Of a DNA stretch of 64,000 bases, positions 42,943 to 52,344 are shown piece by piece; the stretch's first letter is position 1, and every line of letters starts with the position of its first letter. The notes beneath the pieces are model-generated. The model was not told the origin of the DNA, did no database searches, and saw nothing but the letters and a program-made list of their open reading frames with translations. The position numbers and the translations under genes are program-made. Where the stretch lies: assembly GCF_027595165.1 (NCBI RefSeq), contig NZ_CP097291.1:2914001-2978000 (forward strand), in the 5' to 3' direction. Source of the DNA: Providencia sp. PROV188 (lineage in GTDB: Bacteria; Pseudomonadota; Gammaproteobacteria; Enterobacterales; Enterobacteriaceae).

Positions 42943-43880
42943 TGCGCACCTTCCTGCTCTGAAACTTGGTTATCTTTCTTCACTAAACTGACAAACAGCT
43001 CTTCAAGGCGGTTAGCCTTATTGCGCATACTCAAAATTTGAATTCCTTGGTCACTTAACTGGCTGAAGACACCATTGAGCCCTTGCTCACGCTTCACATC
43101 CACTTCGAGAGTTGACGTATCTACTAAACGGGATTCATACCCCGTTAAGCTTGGAATTGGGCTTTTTGGCATTAAATCGAAAATAAACGTTTCTGACTCT
43201 AGCTGGCTTAAAAGCTGCTTCATGCTGGTATTTTCCACCAGCTCACCATGCTGAATGATCCCGATATTACGGCACAGCATTTCCGCTTCTTCCAGATAGT
43301 GAGTGGTCAAAATAATGGTGGTACCCTGCGCATTCAGCTTTTTCAGGAACGTCCACATAGAACGACGCAGTTCAATATCAACACCGGCTGTCGGCTCATC
43401 GAGGATCAACAGTTTTGGTTGATGCATCAAGGCGCGAGCTATCATCAGGCGGCGTTTCATCCCACCGGATAAATTACGCGCACGCTCATTACGTTTCTCC
43501 CACAAATCTAACTGAGTAAGATATTGCTCAGCGCGCTGGTTTGCCACATTACGAGGAACACCATAATAACCCGCTTGGTTTAAAACAATCTGTAAGACCG
43601 TTTCAAACGGGTTAAAGTTGAACTCTTGAGGCACTAACCCAAGTTGCTGTTTAGCCAGTACAACTTGCTTATCTAAGTCATAGCCAAACACTTTCACTGA
43701 GCCACTGGTTTTGTTGACCAATGAACTAATAATGCCAATCGTTGTTGATTTTCCTGCACCATTCGGTCCAAGTAAGGCATAGAAATCACCATCTTCCACG
43801 CTTAAATCAATGCCACGCAACGCTTTCACGCCACCTGCATAGGTTTTGGTCAGCTGCGATAGTTCGAGTGCGTAAGTCAT
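42939..43880 (-). CDS. yadG: ABC transporter ATP-binding protein YadG
   Basis: ATPase partner of YadH. The 313 residues carry Walker A GPNGAGKST (~residues 38-46), the signature LSGGMKRRL, Walker B LLILDEPTAG and the switch His in LTTHYLEEAE. A C-terminal extension typical of ABC-2 exporters follows. Its start lies 254 nt from the divergent can gene; the ribosome site is weak. Substrate unknown. Confidence 0.95.
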   Translation of the reverse strand: MTYALELSQLTKTYAGGVKALRGIDLSVEDGDFYALLGPNGAGKSTTIGIISSLVNKTSGSVKVFGYDLDKQVVLAKQQLGLVPQEFNFNPFETVLQIVLNQAGYYGVPRNVANQRAEQYLTQLDLWEKRNERARNLSGGMKRRLMIARALMHQPKLLILDEPTAGVDIELRRSMWTFLKKLNAQGTTIILTTHYLEEAEMLCRNIGIIQHGELVENTSMKQLLSQLESETFIFDLMPKSPIPSLTGYESRLVDTSTLEVDVKREQGLNGVFSQLSDQGIQILSMRNKANRLEELFVSLVKKDNQVSEQEGAQ

Positions 43881-44134
43881 ATATTAAAAATACCTTTATT
43901 CTTGGGGCTGTTTGGAGGCAATATAGATTAATGATGCCACTTTTTCCTGTCGGATGTTATGCAGAAAAGTGATAATAATTTAACAATATATTATTCAACA
44001 TCCCCCTTAATGAGGGTTGTCATGTATAAATGAGTGGTTCATCATAGATGTGAAATTAGTATAACTAATTATTATTTAATCAATAAATGCTGTATAAGAT
44101 TTTATCGCAAAGTCACACAACTAGGCTATAAGTC

Positions 44135-44788
44135 ATGATGAGAAAAATTGAAGAGCTGTTTGCTAATAACGAAGCATGGTCAGCGTCTGTAAAAGAAAAA
44201 GATCCTGAATTCTTTAAAGAATTATCAAAAGCTCAAAAACCAAGATTTCTATGGATCGGCTGTTCAGACAGTCGAGTGCCTGCCGAAAAACTGATCAACG
44301 CAGCCCCTGGGGATCTCTTCGTTCACCGTAATGTGGCGAACTTAGTTATCCATACGGACTTAAACTGTTTATCAGTTATTCAGTATGCGGTTGATGTTCT
44401 GGAAGTCGAACACATTATTATCTGTGGTCACTATGGATGTGGTGGTATTGAAGCAGCGGTGGATAACACCGAATTGGGCCTGATCAATAACTGGTTATTA
44501 CACATTCGAGATATCTGGTATCGCCATAGCTCTATGTTAGGTGAACTGAAACCGTGCGAGCGCTTAGATCGTCTTTGCGAATTAAACGTGGTTGAGCAAG
44601 TGTATAACTTAGGTCACTCCACTATCATGCAATCCGCATGGAAACGTGGTCAGAAAATCATGATCCACGGCTGGGTTTACGGTATCAATAATGGTCGCTT
44701 ACACGACTTACACATTACCTCAGATAGCCGCGAGAAGTTAGAGTTAGGTTATCGTGAGGCTATCTCTAAGCTCACACAGAAAAAATAA
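44135..44788 (+). CDS. can: Beta-class carbonic anhydrase
   Basis: Can interconverts CO2 and bicarbonate, supplying bicarbonate for biosynthesis in air. Zinc ligands and the Asp-Arg dyad are visible in IGCSDSRVP (Cys43, Asp45 if counted from the first Met) and ICGHYGCGG (His99, Cys102). The 217 residues agree with E. coli Can (220). Two consecutive ATG codons open the frame; the second would bring the numbering level with E. coli (Cys42). It converges on hpt across a shared terminator. Confidence 0.97.
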   Translation: MMRKIEELFANNEAWSASVKEKDPEFFKELSKAQKPRFLWIGCSDSRVPAEKLINAAPGDLFVHRNVANLVIHTDLNCLSVIQYAVDVLEVEHIIICGHYGCGGIEAAVDNTELGLINNWLLHIRDIWYRHSSMLGELKPCERLDRLCELNVVEQVYNLGHSTIMQSAWKRGQKIMIHGWVYGINNGRLHDLHITSDSREKLELGYREAISKLTQKK

Positions 44789-44809
44789 TCTTTCGAAAAT
44801 AAAATAGCA

Positions 44810-44833
44810 AAAGAGCAGCCTAGGCTGCTCTTT
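44810..44833. terminator. Bidirectional terminator between can and hpt
   Basis: An 11-bp inverted repeat, AAAGAGCAGCC with GGCTGCTCTTT, is followed by T residues on the plus strand and by a T-rich flank on the minus strand. Confidence 0.9.
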
Positions 44834-44861
44834 TTATTGCTAAGAATACAGTTTAAAAAAC

Positions 44862-45401
44862 TTACTCTTCCAGCAGAGTAACATGCCCAATGTACGGCAG
44901 ATGGCGATACTGCTGCGCGTAGTCGATACCATAACCGACAACGAATTTATCTTCGATTGAATAACCAATCCACTCAACCGGTACATCCACTTCACGGCGA
45001 GAAGGCTTATCCAACAGAGTACAGATTGCCACAGATGCAGGCTCACGCAGGCCAAAAATTTCACGGACTTTATTTAACGTGTTGCCTGAGTCAATGATAT
45101 CTTCAACGATCAGCACATGCTTACCGCGAATATCTTCATCTAAGTCTTTCACGATTTTCACATCACGGCTTGATGTCATTGCATTGCCGTAGCTTGATAC
45201 GGTCATGAAATCAACTTCATGAGGTACGGTGATTTTACGGCATAGATCTGCCATAAAAATGAAGGAGCCTTTTAACAGACCAACCAGCACTAAATCACCT
45301 TGTTTGTCTTGGTAATGAGCACTAATGCTGTCTGCTAATTCACTGATTCTTTGAGCAATCTCTTCTTCAGAGATCATTACATCCAGAGTATGTTTCATCA
45401 T
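44862..45401 (-). CDS. hpt: Hypoxanthine phosphoribosyltransferase
   Basis: Hpt salvages hypoxanthine to IMP (and guanine weakly) with PRPP. The PRPP-binding loop [14 protein letters not shown] and the base-binding C-terminal [18 protein letters not shown] are visible. From the first of two adjacent ATG codons it is 179 residues, one more than E. coli; starting at the second gives [10 protein letters not shown], the more likely form. No clear ribosome site distinguishes them. Confidence 0.97.
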   Translation of the reverse strand: MMKHTLDVMISEEEIAQRISELADSISAHYQDKQGDLVLVGLLKGSFIFMADLCRKITVPHEVDFMTVSSYGNAMTSSRDVKIVKDLDEDIRGKHVLIVEDIIDSGNTLNKVREIFGLREPASVAICTLLDKPSRREVDVPVEWIGYSIEDKFVVGYGIDYAQQYRHLPYIGHVTLLEE

Positions 45402-45475
45402 CTATTACGCATGTATGGGAAAGGAAAGCGCGTAATTTTAACATAAGCCACACAAAGACGCGACGACAAAACAAA

Positions 45476-45501
45476 TGGCAGTGACCACATCGCCACTGCC
45501 A
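45476..45501 (-). terminator. Terminator of cueO
   Basis: An 8-bp stem, TGGCAGTG with CACTGCCA, is followed on the minus strand by TTTGTTTT. It lies just after the cueO stop codon. Confidence 0.8.
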
Positions 45502-45513
45502 GTTTCGATGACC

Positions 45514-47178
45514 TTAACCTACGGTAAAGCCCATCATCATGCCAGTATCTTCATGCTCCAGTAAGTGACAATGTGCCATATAAGGGTGCTGTGGCGTCGC
45601 AGTATGTTTAAATTCCACTAAGACTTCGCTCACTTGCCCTTCCACTTTCACAATGTCTTTCCAGCCTTGGCGATGCGGTTCAACCGGGCGACCATTTTCT
45701 TTAAGGATCCTAAAACGCGTTCCGTGAACATGGAATGGGTGCAGCATCATATCGCCACGCCCTGAAATCACCCAAACCTCTTGCTGATTTAGCGGCGCAT
45801 TAAACGCAGGGTGTGTCATTGAGAAAACTTGTCCATTGATGGTATTCGCATTATGAATATCCAGATCACCTGTACCCATACCGCAATGACCGCCATTACT
45901 TTGCGTACCGGCTGCCATATTGCCATGACCCATATTGCTGTTATTCATATTGCCATGGTTCATGTTTCCACTTCCCATATTGCTACCATTCATATTGGAA
46001 TGATCCATATTCCCCATCATACCGCCATGCCCCCCCATGTTCCCCATCGCCTGCGGACCATATTTTTCGCGCAGCATCATCATGCCTTGCATATCCAAGC
46101 GCATATCCATCATCAAATGGAATTTACGGCGATTTAGCCCCGTCAGTGAAGGAATGGCAGCAATCGTTGCTAATTGCTCAGGTAATTTTCCAGCTCCCGC
46201 ACTCAAGGTAGTTTCAATGCGTAAAACAGGCAGTGGCTGATCAAATGGCGCGATGGTCATTCCCATTTGCCCAACAGGTAAAGTGACAAGGTCGAAGGAA
46301 CGACCGTCAGAGGCATCAATCAATACTTCAAAGCGTTCGCCCATTAAAATCGGTAATTCAGTTAATGCGATAGGTTCAGCCAGTAATCCTCCATCACTGC
46401 CCACCACATACATTTTACGCCCATCACTGGTCGATACATTCAAGCTACGTGCGTTACAACCGTTGAGTAAACGCAGGCGGATCCAACCTTTCGGCGCAAC
46501 ATGTTTAGGATAAACCGCTCCGTTGGTTAGCATCATATCCCCAAACCAGCCCACGGCAGCACTCATGACGTCTAATTGATAATCAATTTGTCCGTCATCT
46601 TTTAAGCGCTTATCTTGCAGAATAACGGGAATATCATCGACGCCCCACTCGCTCGGTAAGCTATGTTTTTGGCTGTCTTCATCTTTAACAAGCACTAATC
46701 CCGCTAGTCCCATCGCCACTTGGTAACCAGTTTTTCCGTGAGTATGAGGATGGAACCAGCAAGTGGCTTCAGGTTGGTTGAGAGTGAAATTGACTTTACG
46801 GCTAGCACCGGGAGCGATAATCGCTTGAGGTCCACCATCTTGCTCGCCGGAAATTTCCAATCCATGCCAGTGTACGGTTGTCTCTTCAGGTAATTGGTTG
46901 GTGATATTAATGTTTACTGGCTGCCCATTTTTCAGGCTAAGTGCTGGACCCAATAAATCGCCGTTATATCCCCACGTTGTAGTTTTCTTGCCCGGTACAA
47001 ACTGTGAAATACCTTGCTTGATAGCGATTTGAATATTCCCTTGTGCATCCGGTTCTACAAGTGGTGGAATAGCCAATGTGGGATAATTCCCAGCAGCAAC
47101 AGCCATGCGGCTCCAAACTGGCAGTGCGCTCGCAGCATAAGCGATAGCACTCAGCTTCAGAAAATCACGACGTAACAT
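45514..47178 (-). CDS. cueO: Multicopper oxidase CueO
   Basis: This is a periplasmic cuprous oxidase that protects against copper by oxidising Cu(I). A Tat signal peptide is visible ([18 protein letters not shown]). Four copper-binding motifs appear in order: [26 protein letters not shown] and [14 protein letters not shown] methionine/asparagine/histidine-rich insert (~residues 377-440, repeats such as [12 protein letters not shown]) stands where E. coli CueO has its Met-rich copper-binding helix, but this one is longer and asparagine-rich. The total is 554 residues against 516 in E. coli. The promoter carries a CueR-type operator, so copper induction is expected. AAGG lies before the ATG. 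Confidence 0.97.
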   Translation of the reverse strand: MLRRDFLKLSAIAYAASALPVWSRMAVAAGNYPTLAIPPLVEPDAQGNIQIAIKQGISQFVPGKKTTTWGYNGDLLGPALSLKNGQPVNINITNQLPEETTVHWHGLEISGEQDGGPQAIIAPGASRKVNFTLNQPEATCWFHPHTHGKTGYQVAMGLAGLVLVKDEDSQKHSLPSEWGVDDIPVILQDKRLKDDGQIDYQLDVMSAAVGWFGDMMLTNGAVYPKHVAPKGWIRLRLLNGCNARSLNVSTSDGRKMYVVGSDGGLLAEPIALTELPILMGERFEVLIDASDGRSFDLVTLPVGQMGMTIAPFDQPLPVLRIETTLSAGAGKLPEQLATIAAIPSLTGLNRRKFHLMMDMRLDMQGMMMLREKYGPQAMGNMGGHGGMMGNMDHSNMNGSNMGSGNMNHGNMNNSNMGHGNMAAGTQSNGGHCGMGTGDLDIHNANTINGQVFSMTHPAFNAPLNQQEVWVISGRGDMMLHPFHVHGTRFRILKENGRPVEPHRQGWKDIVKVEGQVSEVLVEFKHTATPQHPYMAHCHLLEHEDTGMMMGFTVG

Positions 47179-47278
47179 AGATAACCTTCCTTTTATTTAT
47201 CAAAATCAACAATCAGTGAGCACGGTATGACAAGTCTGAAATTGCCCTTGCCAAGCAAAACGTGGTTTAATGATTGGG

Positions 47279-47309
47279 ATGATAAAGCTTCCCCTTACAG
47301 GAAGGTCAA
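47279..47309 (-). promoter_or_regulatory. CueR-type copper-responsive promoter of cueO
   Basis: On the minus strand a TTGACC -35 (47304-47309) and a TATCAT -10 (47279-47284) are separated by 19 bp, the long spacer typical of MerR-family promoters. The spacer contains the dyad ACCTTCC-N7-GGAAGCT, closely matching known CueR operators. It lies about 100 bp before the cueO ATG. The rest of the 47179-47508 gap shows no gene. Confidence 0.85.
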
Positions 47310-47508
47310 TAAACCCATGCATCTAATATGGGTTTATTACATAGATTTAAGAAAGTTAGAATTGACTAACGAATCTATACACAAAATAATCTAAAGTGCT
47401 TAGTATCTATAGAGTACATCGTAGTCATAAAGAAATCAGGCAACTTGATGTAATGCGAGTATGTTCTTATGCTAATGTTACTTGACATAAAAACCAGATG
47501 AATATCGA

Positions 47509-47856
47509 ATGCAAAAATTTATATTGATGTCATGCTTAATGATGCTTTTGGGGCTAACCAATACCGCCAAAGCACTCTCTACCAATGAAGCTGAAGACCT
47601 CGCTGATCTGACCGCTGTATTTATTTATTTAAAATATGATTGCGGCTATTCCCAAATTCCTGACAGAGAAATTGAACGCGCCATTGTTTACTTTGCGAAA
47701 AGTAATAAATGGGATTTGGGAAATTACAACTCCGATAAAATGAGTAAACTGAATAAAGAAAGCTACGATGATTTAAAAGGTATTCCATTGACTCAAGAGT
47801 TTAAATGCCAATCTTTGGCAAGAGACTCTTTAGGGCTATTTGCTTACGTAAAATAA
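47509..47856 (+). CDS. yacC: YacC family pilotin-like secreted protein
   Basis: This is a small exported protein of 115 residues, the same length as E. coli YacC, with a signal peptide (FILMSCLMMLLGLTNTAKA, cleavage after ~22). The mature part matches YacC closely: SEAEDxADLTAVFxxLKxDCGY, then WDLGNY and LARDSLGLFAYVK. Two Cys in the mature protein (DCGY and FKCQS) could form a disulfide. YacC is annotated as similar to pilotins of secretion systems, but its job is not settled. It diverges from cueO and converges on the AbrB-family gene. Confidence 0.9.
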   Translation: MQKFILMSCLMMLLGLTNTAKALSTNEAEDLADLTAVFIYLKYDCGYSQIPDREIERAIVYFAKSNKWDLGNYNSDKMSKLNKESYDDLKGIPLTQEFKCQSLARDSLGLFAYVK

Positions 47857-47871
47857 GCCTAAAATCCCAGC

Positions 47872-47917
47872 GGAAACATGTCGATGCCCTTTATAATCCA
47901 CATCGATACATGTTTCC
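47872..47917. terminator. Long hairpin between convergent yacC and the AbrB-family gene
   Basis: GGAAACATGT pairs with ACATGTTTCC, and the stem continues as CGATG with CATCG after a 2-nt bulge. It lies in the 64-nt gap of two converging genes and probably ends both transcripts. Confidence 0.7.
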
Positions 47918-47920
47918 TCC

Positions 47921-48991
47921 TTATCCCTCTTTCTTCCCTTTTCGCTCCTGCCAAAACAGTACTACCGATGGAATCGTTTGGATAATCACCATCCGAATAA
48001 TATGGTTGGACATGACAAAGCCAGCATCCAAATTCATCGTTATTGCCGCGAAAGTCATGGCTTCCATACTTCCCGGAGCCCAAGCCAACAATAACACCGC
48101 AATATCATATCCCGTGATCCACGCAGCAAACACCGTGATCAAAAAGGTCAAAATAATATTGATGATCACCACTTGGGCTGAAGAGTAGATATTTTTTATC
48201 AGCGCGGATAGCGGGAATACAATGAAATGATTACCAATATTCATCCCAATTAAAACCATACTCAGTTCAGTCAGCATCAATGGGAAATGGAGCTGAACAT
48301 CAATCCAACCTTGAATTAACGTTGCCGCACCGAGGGACGTTAACATAAAAGGCGCCGGTACTCGCAGGCGTTGCAAAAACATCCCGACTACCACACCCAC
48401 CGTCACAATCACCAATAACCAGAACGTGGATTCAAGCGTTAACGTTGGCCATTCAATTAGTGGCTGAGGATCGCCCTCACTTCCTACCACTAAACCTGCC
48501 AATAAAATAAGGATGATTAAACGGATAGTATGGGAGATAACAATTTTTTGCGGCGGCGTATGGGTGTGATCCGTTAAGGCAAGGATGGCCGCCATCGCTC
48601 CAGGCACTGAGCCCAACATCGCTTCTTGTTTTGTCCACCCGACCTTGCGGTGAAACCAAAAAAAACTAAATGAAAACTGCACGGCTAAACAGACCACCAA
48701 CATCAATAACAGTAGCAATAAGTTATCTGCATCCTTCAGCGACACTTGATTAAACATCAGACCTACAGAGGTTCCGAGCGTCACTTGAACAAAAGTAATA
48801 GTGTGTTTAGGAGTGGGGAATGAGAAACCAAAACGATGGAAAATAATAATGGCGATAATCGGACCGAACATCAACGCTAAGGGAATGCCGATATAAGTGA
48901 GTGAGCCGCCAACAATGGCACAAAGAATGATCCCAACACTCATTTTTATCAGCTTTATCATCGGACAGTAACCATTGATATAATTAATCAT
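47921..48991 (-). CDS. AbrB-family membrane protein
   Basis: This polytopic membrane protein of 356 residues belongs to the family named for E. coli AbrB (PF05145; often labelled ammonia monooxygenase or regulator, both poorly supported). The internal duplication of the family is visible: PLALMFGPIIAI with QVTLGTSVGLMFNQVSL in the first half, and APFMLTSLGAATLI with GMNIGNHF in the second, plus WAPGSMEAMTF and SVPGAMAAILAL repeats. About 10 hydrophobic segments. Start uncertain: ATG at 48991, 48961 or 48943, none with a strong ribosome site. Function unknown; probably a transporter. Confidence 0.8.
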   Translation of the reverse strand: MINYINGYCPMIKLIKMSVGIILCAIVGGSLTYIGIPLALMFGPIIAIIIFHRFGFSFPTPKHTITFVQVTLGTSVGLMFNQVSLKDADNLLLLLLMLVVCLAVQFSFSFFWFHRKVGWTKQEAMLGSVPGAMAAILALTDHTHTPPQKIVISHTIRLIILILLAGLVVGSEGDPQPLIEWPTLTLESTFWLLVIVTVGVVVGMFLQRLRVPAPFMLTSLGAATLIQGWIDVQLHFPLMLTELSMVLIGMNIGNHFIVFPLSALIKNIYSSAQVVIINIILTFLITVFAAWITGYDIAVLLLAWAPGSMEAMTFAAITMNLDAGFVMSNHIIRMVIIQTIPSVVLFWQERKGKKEG

Positions 48992-49152
48992 GAGATTAAG
49001 TTATATCACAATCATTCAAGCTCATGAGGCTAAGAATGCTGAAATGAGCGTCATGCCTGTTTTTCGTGAAGGTTTAACCGATAATCCTACGAAGGGCATA
49101 AAATCCCCCTATAGACAGGAGGATATTAGGCGAATTTGAGAGGGGGAAATGT

Positions 49153-49791
49153 CTATGGTTTTTCAATCTGCTGCTTATCCGCAGTAGCTTGATTAATAAT
49201 CGCTTTTGCCATCCATTGGGCGATTTCAGTTACCTGATCATTATCCAGTTTCCAGATATCTTTTAATACCAAGAAAATTTCCGAACCGTAGATCACGGAA
49301 AACGCTTTGATGACTTTATCAATCACTTCATTCGGGAACTCAGATTTCATCGGTGATGTCACCATCGCCAAAATATCTTTACGATTACCACGCTCTAATC
49401 GTTTCTCTTCAGGTTCTGGTGAAGGTGATGAACGCCCAAGCGCCCACTGTTGAAGTGATGTTTGTAACGCCGCACGCAAAACCCCTTCGTGAGCAAACAT
49501 ACGCGGGAATGCATAGCGTAACAGTTCATCAATTCGCTCTTCTGTTTTTTCGCTTTGCGGCTTCCACGTCAAAATAGGACCGAGGCTAACATTCACCGTC
49601 GCGGCAATCAGGTCACTTTGCGTTGGAAAATAACGATACGCAGTCGCACGCGAAACGCCCGCTTCCATTGCTAACTCAGATACTGACGGCATTGCCCCTT
49701 TTTCAAATAGCTCAACTGCCGTTGACACGAGTAAGTTATAGGTACGTTTGCGCGTTCCTTTATAGTCTGGCATGAGATGGCTCAGTGGCAT
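49153..49791 (-). CDS. TetR/AcrR-family transcriptional regulator
   Basis: The 212 residues have an N-terminal helix-turn-helix (SVSELAMEAGVSRATAYRYFPTQSDLIAATV, residues ~37-67) and a variable ligand-binding C-terminal domain. GGATAAAGAC precedes the ATG. It is divergent from the Tm-1-like/PEP hydrolase-like operon, with a 403-nt gap that contains two copies of a strong palindrome; by the usual logic of such pairs it is likely the local repressor of that operon. The ligand is unknown. Confidence 0.9.
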   Translation of the reverse strand: MPLSHLMPDYKGTRKRTYNLLVSTAVELFEKGAMPSVSELAMEAGVSRATAYRYFPTQSDLIAATVNVSLGPILTWKPQSEKTEERIDELLRYAFPRMFAHEGVLRAALQTSLQQWALGRSSPSPEPEEKRLERGNRKDILAMVTSPMKSEFPNEVIDKVIKAFSVIYGSEIFLVLKDIWKLDNDQVTEIAQWMAKAIINQATADKQQIEKP

Positions 49792-50060
49792 GTCTTTATC
49801 CTTAAAATCGCCTTTCTATGAGTGTAGACAATATCTTTCACAGTACATATTCGCCGATAAGCATTCTTAATCATCTGACGAGTATGTCGTGTGCTCGCTT
49901 TCGAAATTACGCTATAAATACAGCACGGTAAATCATTATATTTAAATATTCAGGGACAAAAACCATTATTCTGATTTAACTATTTTATGATAACCACTCT
50001 ATTTATAATGTTTTATCAACAAGATACAAGTCATCGTCTAAAGAACCAAGCAGATAACGC

Positions 50061-50088
50061 CAATAATGAGACTGTAGTCTCATTATTG
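50061..50088. promoter_or_regulatory. 28-bp palindromic operator O1 of the Tm-1-like operon
   Basis: Perfect 13-bp arms, CAATAATGAGACT and AGTCTCATTATTG, are separated by GT. It lies 107 bp before the ATG of the Tm-1-like gene, within the 49792-50194 gap that otherwise shows no gene. The size and symmetry suit a TetR-type dimer site. Confidence 0.75.
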
Positions 50089-50098
50089 ACTTATCGTA

Positions 50099-50118
50099 AA
50101 TGATACTATAGTCTCATT
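50099..50118. promoter_or_regulatory. Second operator copy O2
   Basis: AATGATACT and AGTCTCATT around AT repeat the inner 20 bp of O1 with one mismatch between the arms. The centres of O1 and O2 are 34 bp apart. Confidence 0.7.
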
Positions 50119-50194
50119 GAGATGAAAAATTCAACACACCCTACACATATTAAGTAACCAAACAACGTTACATAAAAAAACAAAGGATTTTTCT

Positions 50195-51415
50195 ATGCCA
50201 AAGCATCAGGGTTTTATTTATGTTGCAAGTACCCTAGACACCAAAAGCGCTGAACTTTTTTATGTCAGTGACTTAATTAAAAATGCAGGGCTTGCTGTAC
50301 GTACCGTTGACTTGAGTACTCAGCCATCATTATTAGAAAAAAATGCGGATGTCACCGCCGAAATGGTTGCCAGTTTCCACCCTCAAGGCGCTGGTGCCAT
50401 TTTCTGCGGGGATCGAGGAAAAGCGATAGAAGCGATGGCACAAGCCTTCAGCCTCTATCTTGCTGCACAAACTGACGTCGCCGCAATACTTGGGCTAGGC
50501 GGCTCAGGGGGGACGGCACTGATTACACCAGCAATGCAAATTTTACCTGTCGGTGTGCCAAAACTCATGGTCTCCACCATGGCCTCGGGAGATATTTCCG
50601 GGTATATCGGCGCAAGTGATATCTCCATGATGTACTCCGTCACGGATGTTTCTGGACTCAATGTTATTTCACGTAAAGTCCTGAAAAATGCGGCCAACCA
50701 AATTGCCGGCGCAGTCTGGTTTGATAACGGTGAAGGCGATACCGCTGAAAATAAACCCGCTATTGCCTTAACCATGTTTGGTGTCACCACCCCTTGCGTC
50801 CAGCAATTAACGGCAAAATTAGAACACGACCATGACTGCCTAGTATTCCATGCAACGGGAAGTGGCGGCAAAGCCATGGAAAAATTGATTGATAGCCGCT
50901 TATTAGATTCTGTTTTGGATATCACCACCACGGAAGTGTGCGACTACCTGTTTGGTGGCGTATTGGCGTGCGATGAAGACCGCTTTGGTGCCATCGCGCG
51001 AACCCAAACACCTTGCGTATTATCTTGCGGTGCGTTGGATATGGTGAACTTTGGTCGCCCTTCCACCGTGCCAGAACAGTATAAAGATAGACAGTTTTAT
51101 CACCATAATGCCCAAGTCACACTGATGAGAACCACCGTAGAAGAGAACCGTCAGATGGGACATTGGATTGCAGAAAAGCTGAATGCTTGTGAAGGCGAAA
51201 TTCGCTTTATTATCCCAACAGCCGGTTTTTCCGCATTAGATATCGACGGAGCGCCATTTTGGGATCCGCAGGCAGATCAAGCCTTTATCGACGCATTAAC
51301 ACAGCACTTAGTCACGACAGAAAAACGACAATTAATATTAAGCCCGCATCACATTAATTCACCTGAATTCTGTGAGCAGGTAATTGAATTACACCAGAAA
51401 ATAGTAAACAAGTAG
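50195..51415 (+). CDS. Tm-1-like ATP-binding domain protein (UPF0261)
   Basis: The 406-residue protein belongs to the UPF0261/Tm-1-like family (PF06792), named after the tomato protein Tm-1 that inhibits tobamovirus replicase. Family landmarks are [15 protein letters not shown] at the N-terminus, [36 protein letters not shown] (glycine-rich nucleotide-binding region, ~residues 96-131) and [17 protein letters not shown]. The bacterial function is not established. A PEP-hydrolase-like gene follows 10 nt later; the two domains are commonly adjacent or fused, so they probably act together. AAGGA lies 7 nt before the ATG; control by the divergent TetR is likely. Confidence 0.88.
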   Translation: MPKHQGFIYVASTLDTKSAELFYVSDLIKNAGLAVRTVDLSTQPSLLEKNADVTAEMVASFHPQGAGAIFCGDRGKAIEAMAQAFSLYLAAQTDVAAILGLGGSGGTALITPAMQILPVGVPKLMVSTMASGDISGYIGASDISMMYSVTDVSGLNVISRKVLKNAANQIAGAVWFDNGEGDTAENKPAIALTMFGVTTPCVQQLTAKLEHDHDCLVFHATGSGGKAMEKLIDSRLLDSVLDITTTEVCDYLFGGVLACDEDRFGAIARTQTPCVLSCGALDMVNFGRPSTVPEQYKDRQFYHHNAQVTLMRTTVEENRQMGHWIAEKLNACEGEIRFIIPTAGFSALDIDGAPFWDPQADQAFIDALTQHLVTTEKRQLILSPHHINSPEFCEQVIELHQKIVNK

Positions 51416-51425
51416 AGGTTCATCA

Positions 51426-52253
51426 ATGAAACATAACCGCGAAGACTTACTGAAAAATTTCAGAGAGATGATTGCTCGTGGAGAACCCATCATTGGCGGT
51501 GGCGCAGGTACTGGTCTGTCCGCTAAATGTGAAGAAGCCGGTGGCATCGACTTAATCGTTATTTATAATTCAGGTCGTTACCGTATGGCAGGACGCGGCT
51601 CTCTCGCCGGCCTGCTGGCTTATGGTAATGCCAACGAAATCGTGATGGATATGGCGAAAGAAGTTCTCCCAGTCGTGAAGCACACCCCTGTGCTTGCTGG
51701 AGTTAACGGTACAGACCCATTCTGTCAGTTCGATAAATTTCTTGATGATATCAAGGCGACTGGCTTTGCTGGGGTACAAAACTTCCCGACCGTCGGGCTG
51801 ATTGACGGTAACTTCCGTGCCAATTTAGAAGAAACAGGCATGGGTTACGGTTTAGAAGTCGATATGATCCGCATGGCGCATGAAAAAGGGTTATTAACCA
51901 CGCCATACGTCTTTAGCCGTGAAGATGCCATTGCAATGGCACAGGCAGGTGCGGATATTATTGTGCCACACATGGGTCTAACCACTGGTGGTAACATCGG
52001 TGCGGAAACCGCTGTCACACTGGCGGATTGCGTTGAACTTATCAATGATTGGGCGAAAGCCGCAAAATCTGTGCGTGATGATGTGATTATTCTGTGCCAC
52101 GGTGGTCCTATCGCCACGCCGGAAGATGCAGAATATATTTTAGCGCACTGCCCTGATTGCCATGGCTTCTACGGTGCAAGTTCTATGGAACGCTTACCGA
52201 CAGAAGTGGCATTGAAAGAGACCACACAGCAATTTAAATCAATAACTCGCTAA
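51426..52253 (+). CDS. Phosphoenolpyruvate hydrolase family TIM-barrel protein
   Basis: The 275-residue protein of the PEP hydrolase-like family (PF09370) has a predicted TIM barrel in the PEP mutase/isocitrate lyase vicinity. Visible landmarks are [51 protein letters not shown] and a late [21 protein letters not shown] precedes the ATG, 10 nt after the Tm-1-like gene, so the two are an operon ended by a strong terminator. The real substrate is unknown; C-C or C-P bond chemistry on a PEP-like acid is an inference from the fold. Confidence 0.88.
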   Translation: MKHNREDLLKNFREMIARGEPIIGGGAGTGLSAKCEEAGGIDLIVIYNSGRYRMAGRGSLAGLLAYGNANEIVMDMAKEVLPVVKHTPVLAGVNGTDPFCQFDKFLDDIKATGFAGVQNFPTVGLIDGNFRANLEETGMGYGLEVDMIRMAHEKGLLTTPYVFSREDAIAMAQAGADIIVPHMGLTTGGNIGAETAVTLADCVELINDWAKAAKSVRDDVIILCHGGPIATPEDAEYILAHCPDCHGFYGASSMERLPTEVALKETTQQFKSITR

Positions 52254-52300
52254 TTTTCATTCTGTATTTTCTGTTTTACTTTATTTTTGCCAACACCAGG

Positions 52301-52324
52301 ACGCCTACTTCGGTAGGCGTTTTT
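52301..52324 (+). terminator. Terminator of the Tm-1-like/PEP hydrolase-like operon
   Basis: An 8-bp stem, ACGCCTAC with GTAGGCGT, has a TTCG tetraloop and is followed by TTTTCTTTCT, 47 nt after the stop codon. Confidence 0.95.
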
Positions 52325-52344
52325 CTTTCTATCTACTATTCAAC

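Noticed and set aside
45829..46240. Plus-strand His/Ile-rich ORF opposite the cueO Met-rich repeat
   Set aside because: It is the antisense reading of a coding repeat (ATG codons read as CAT), with no independent support.
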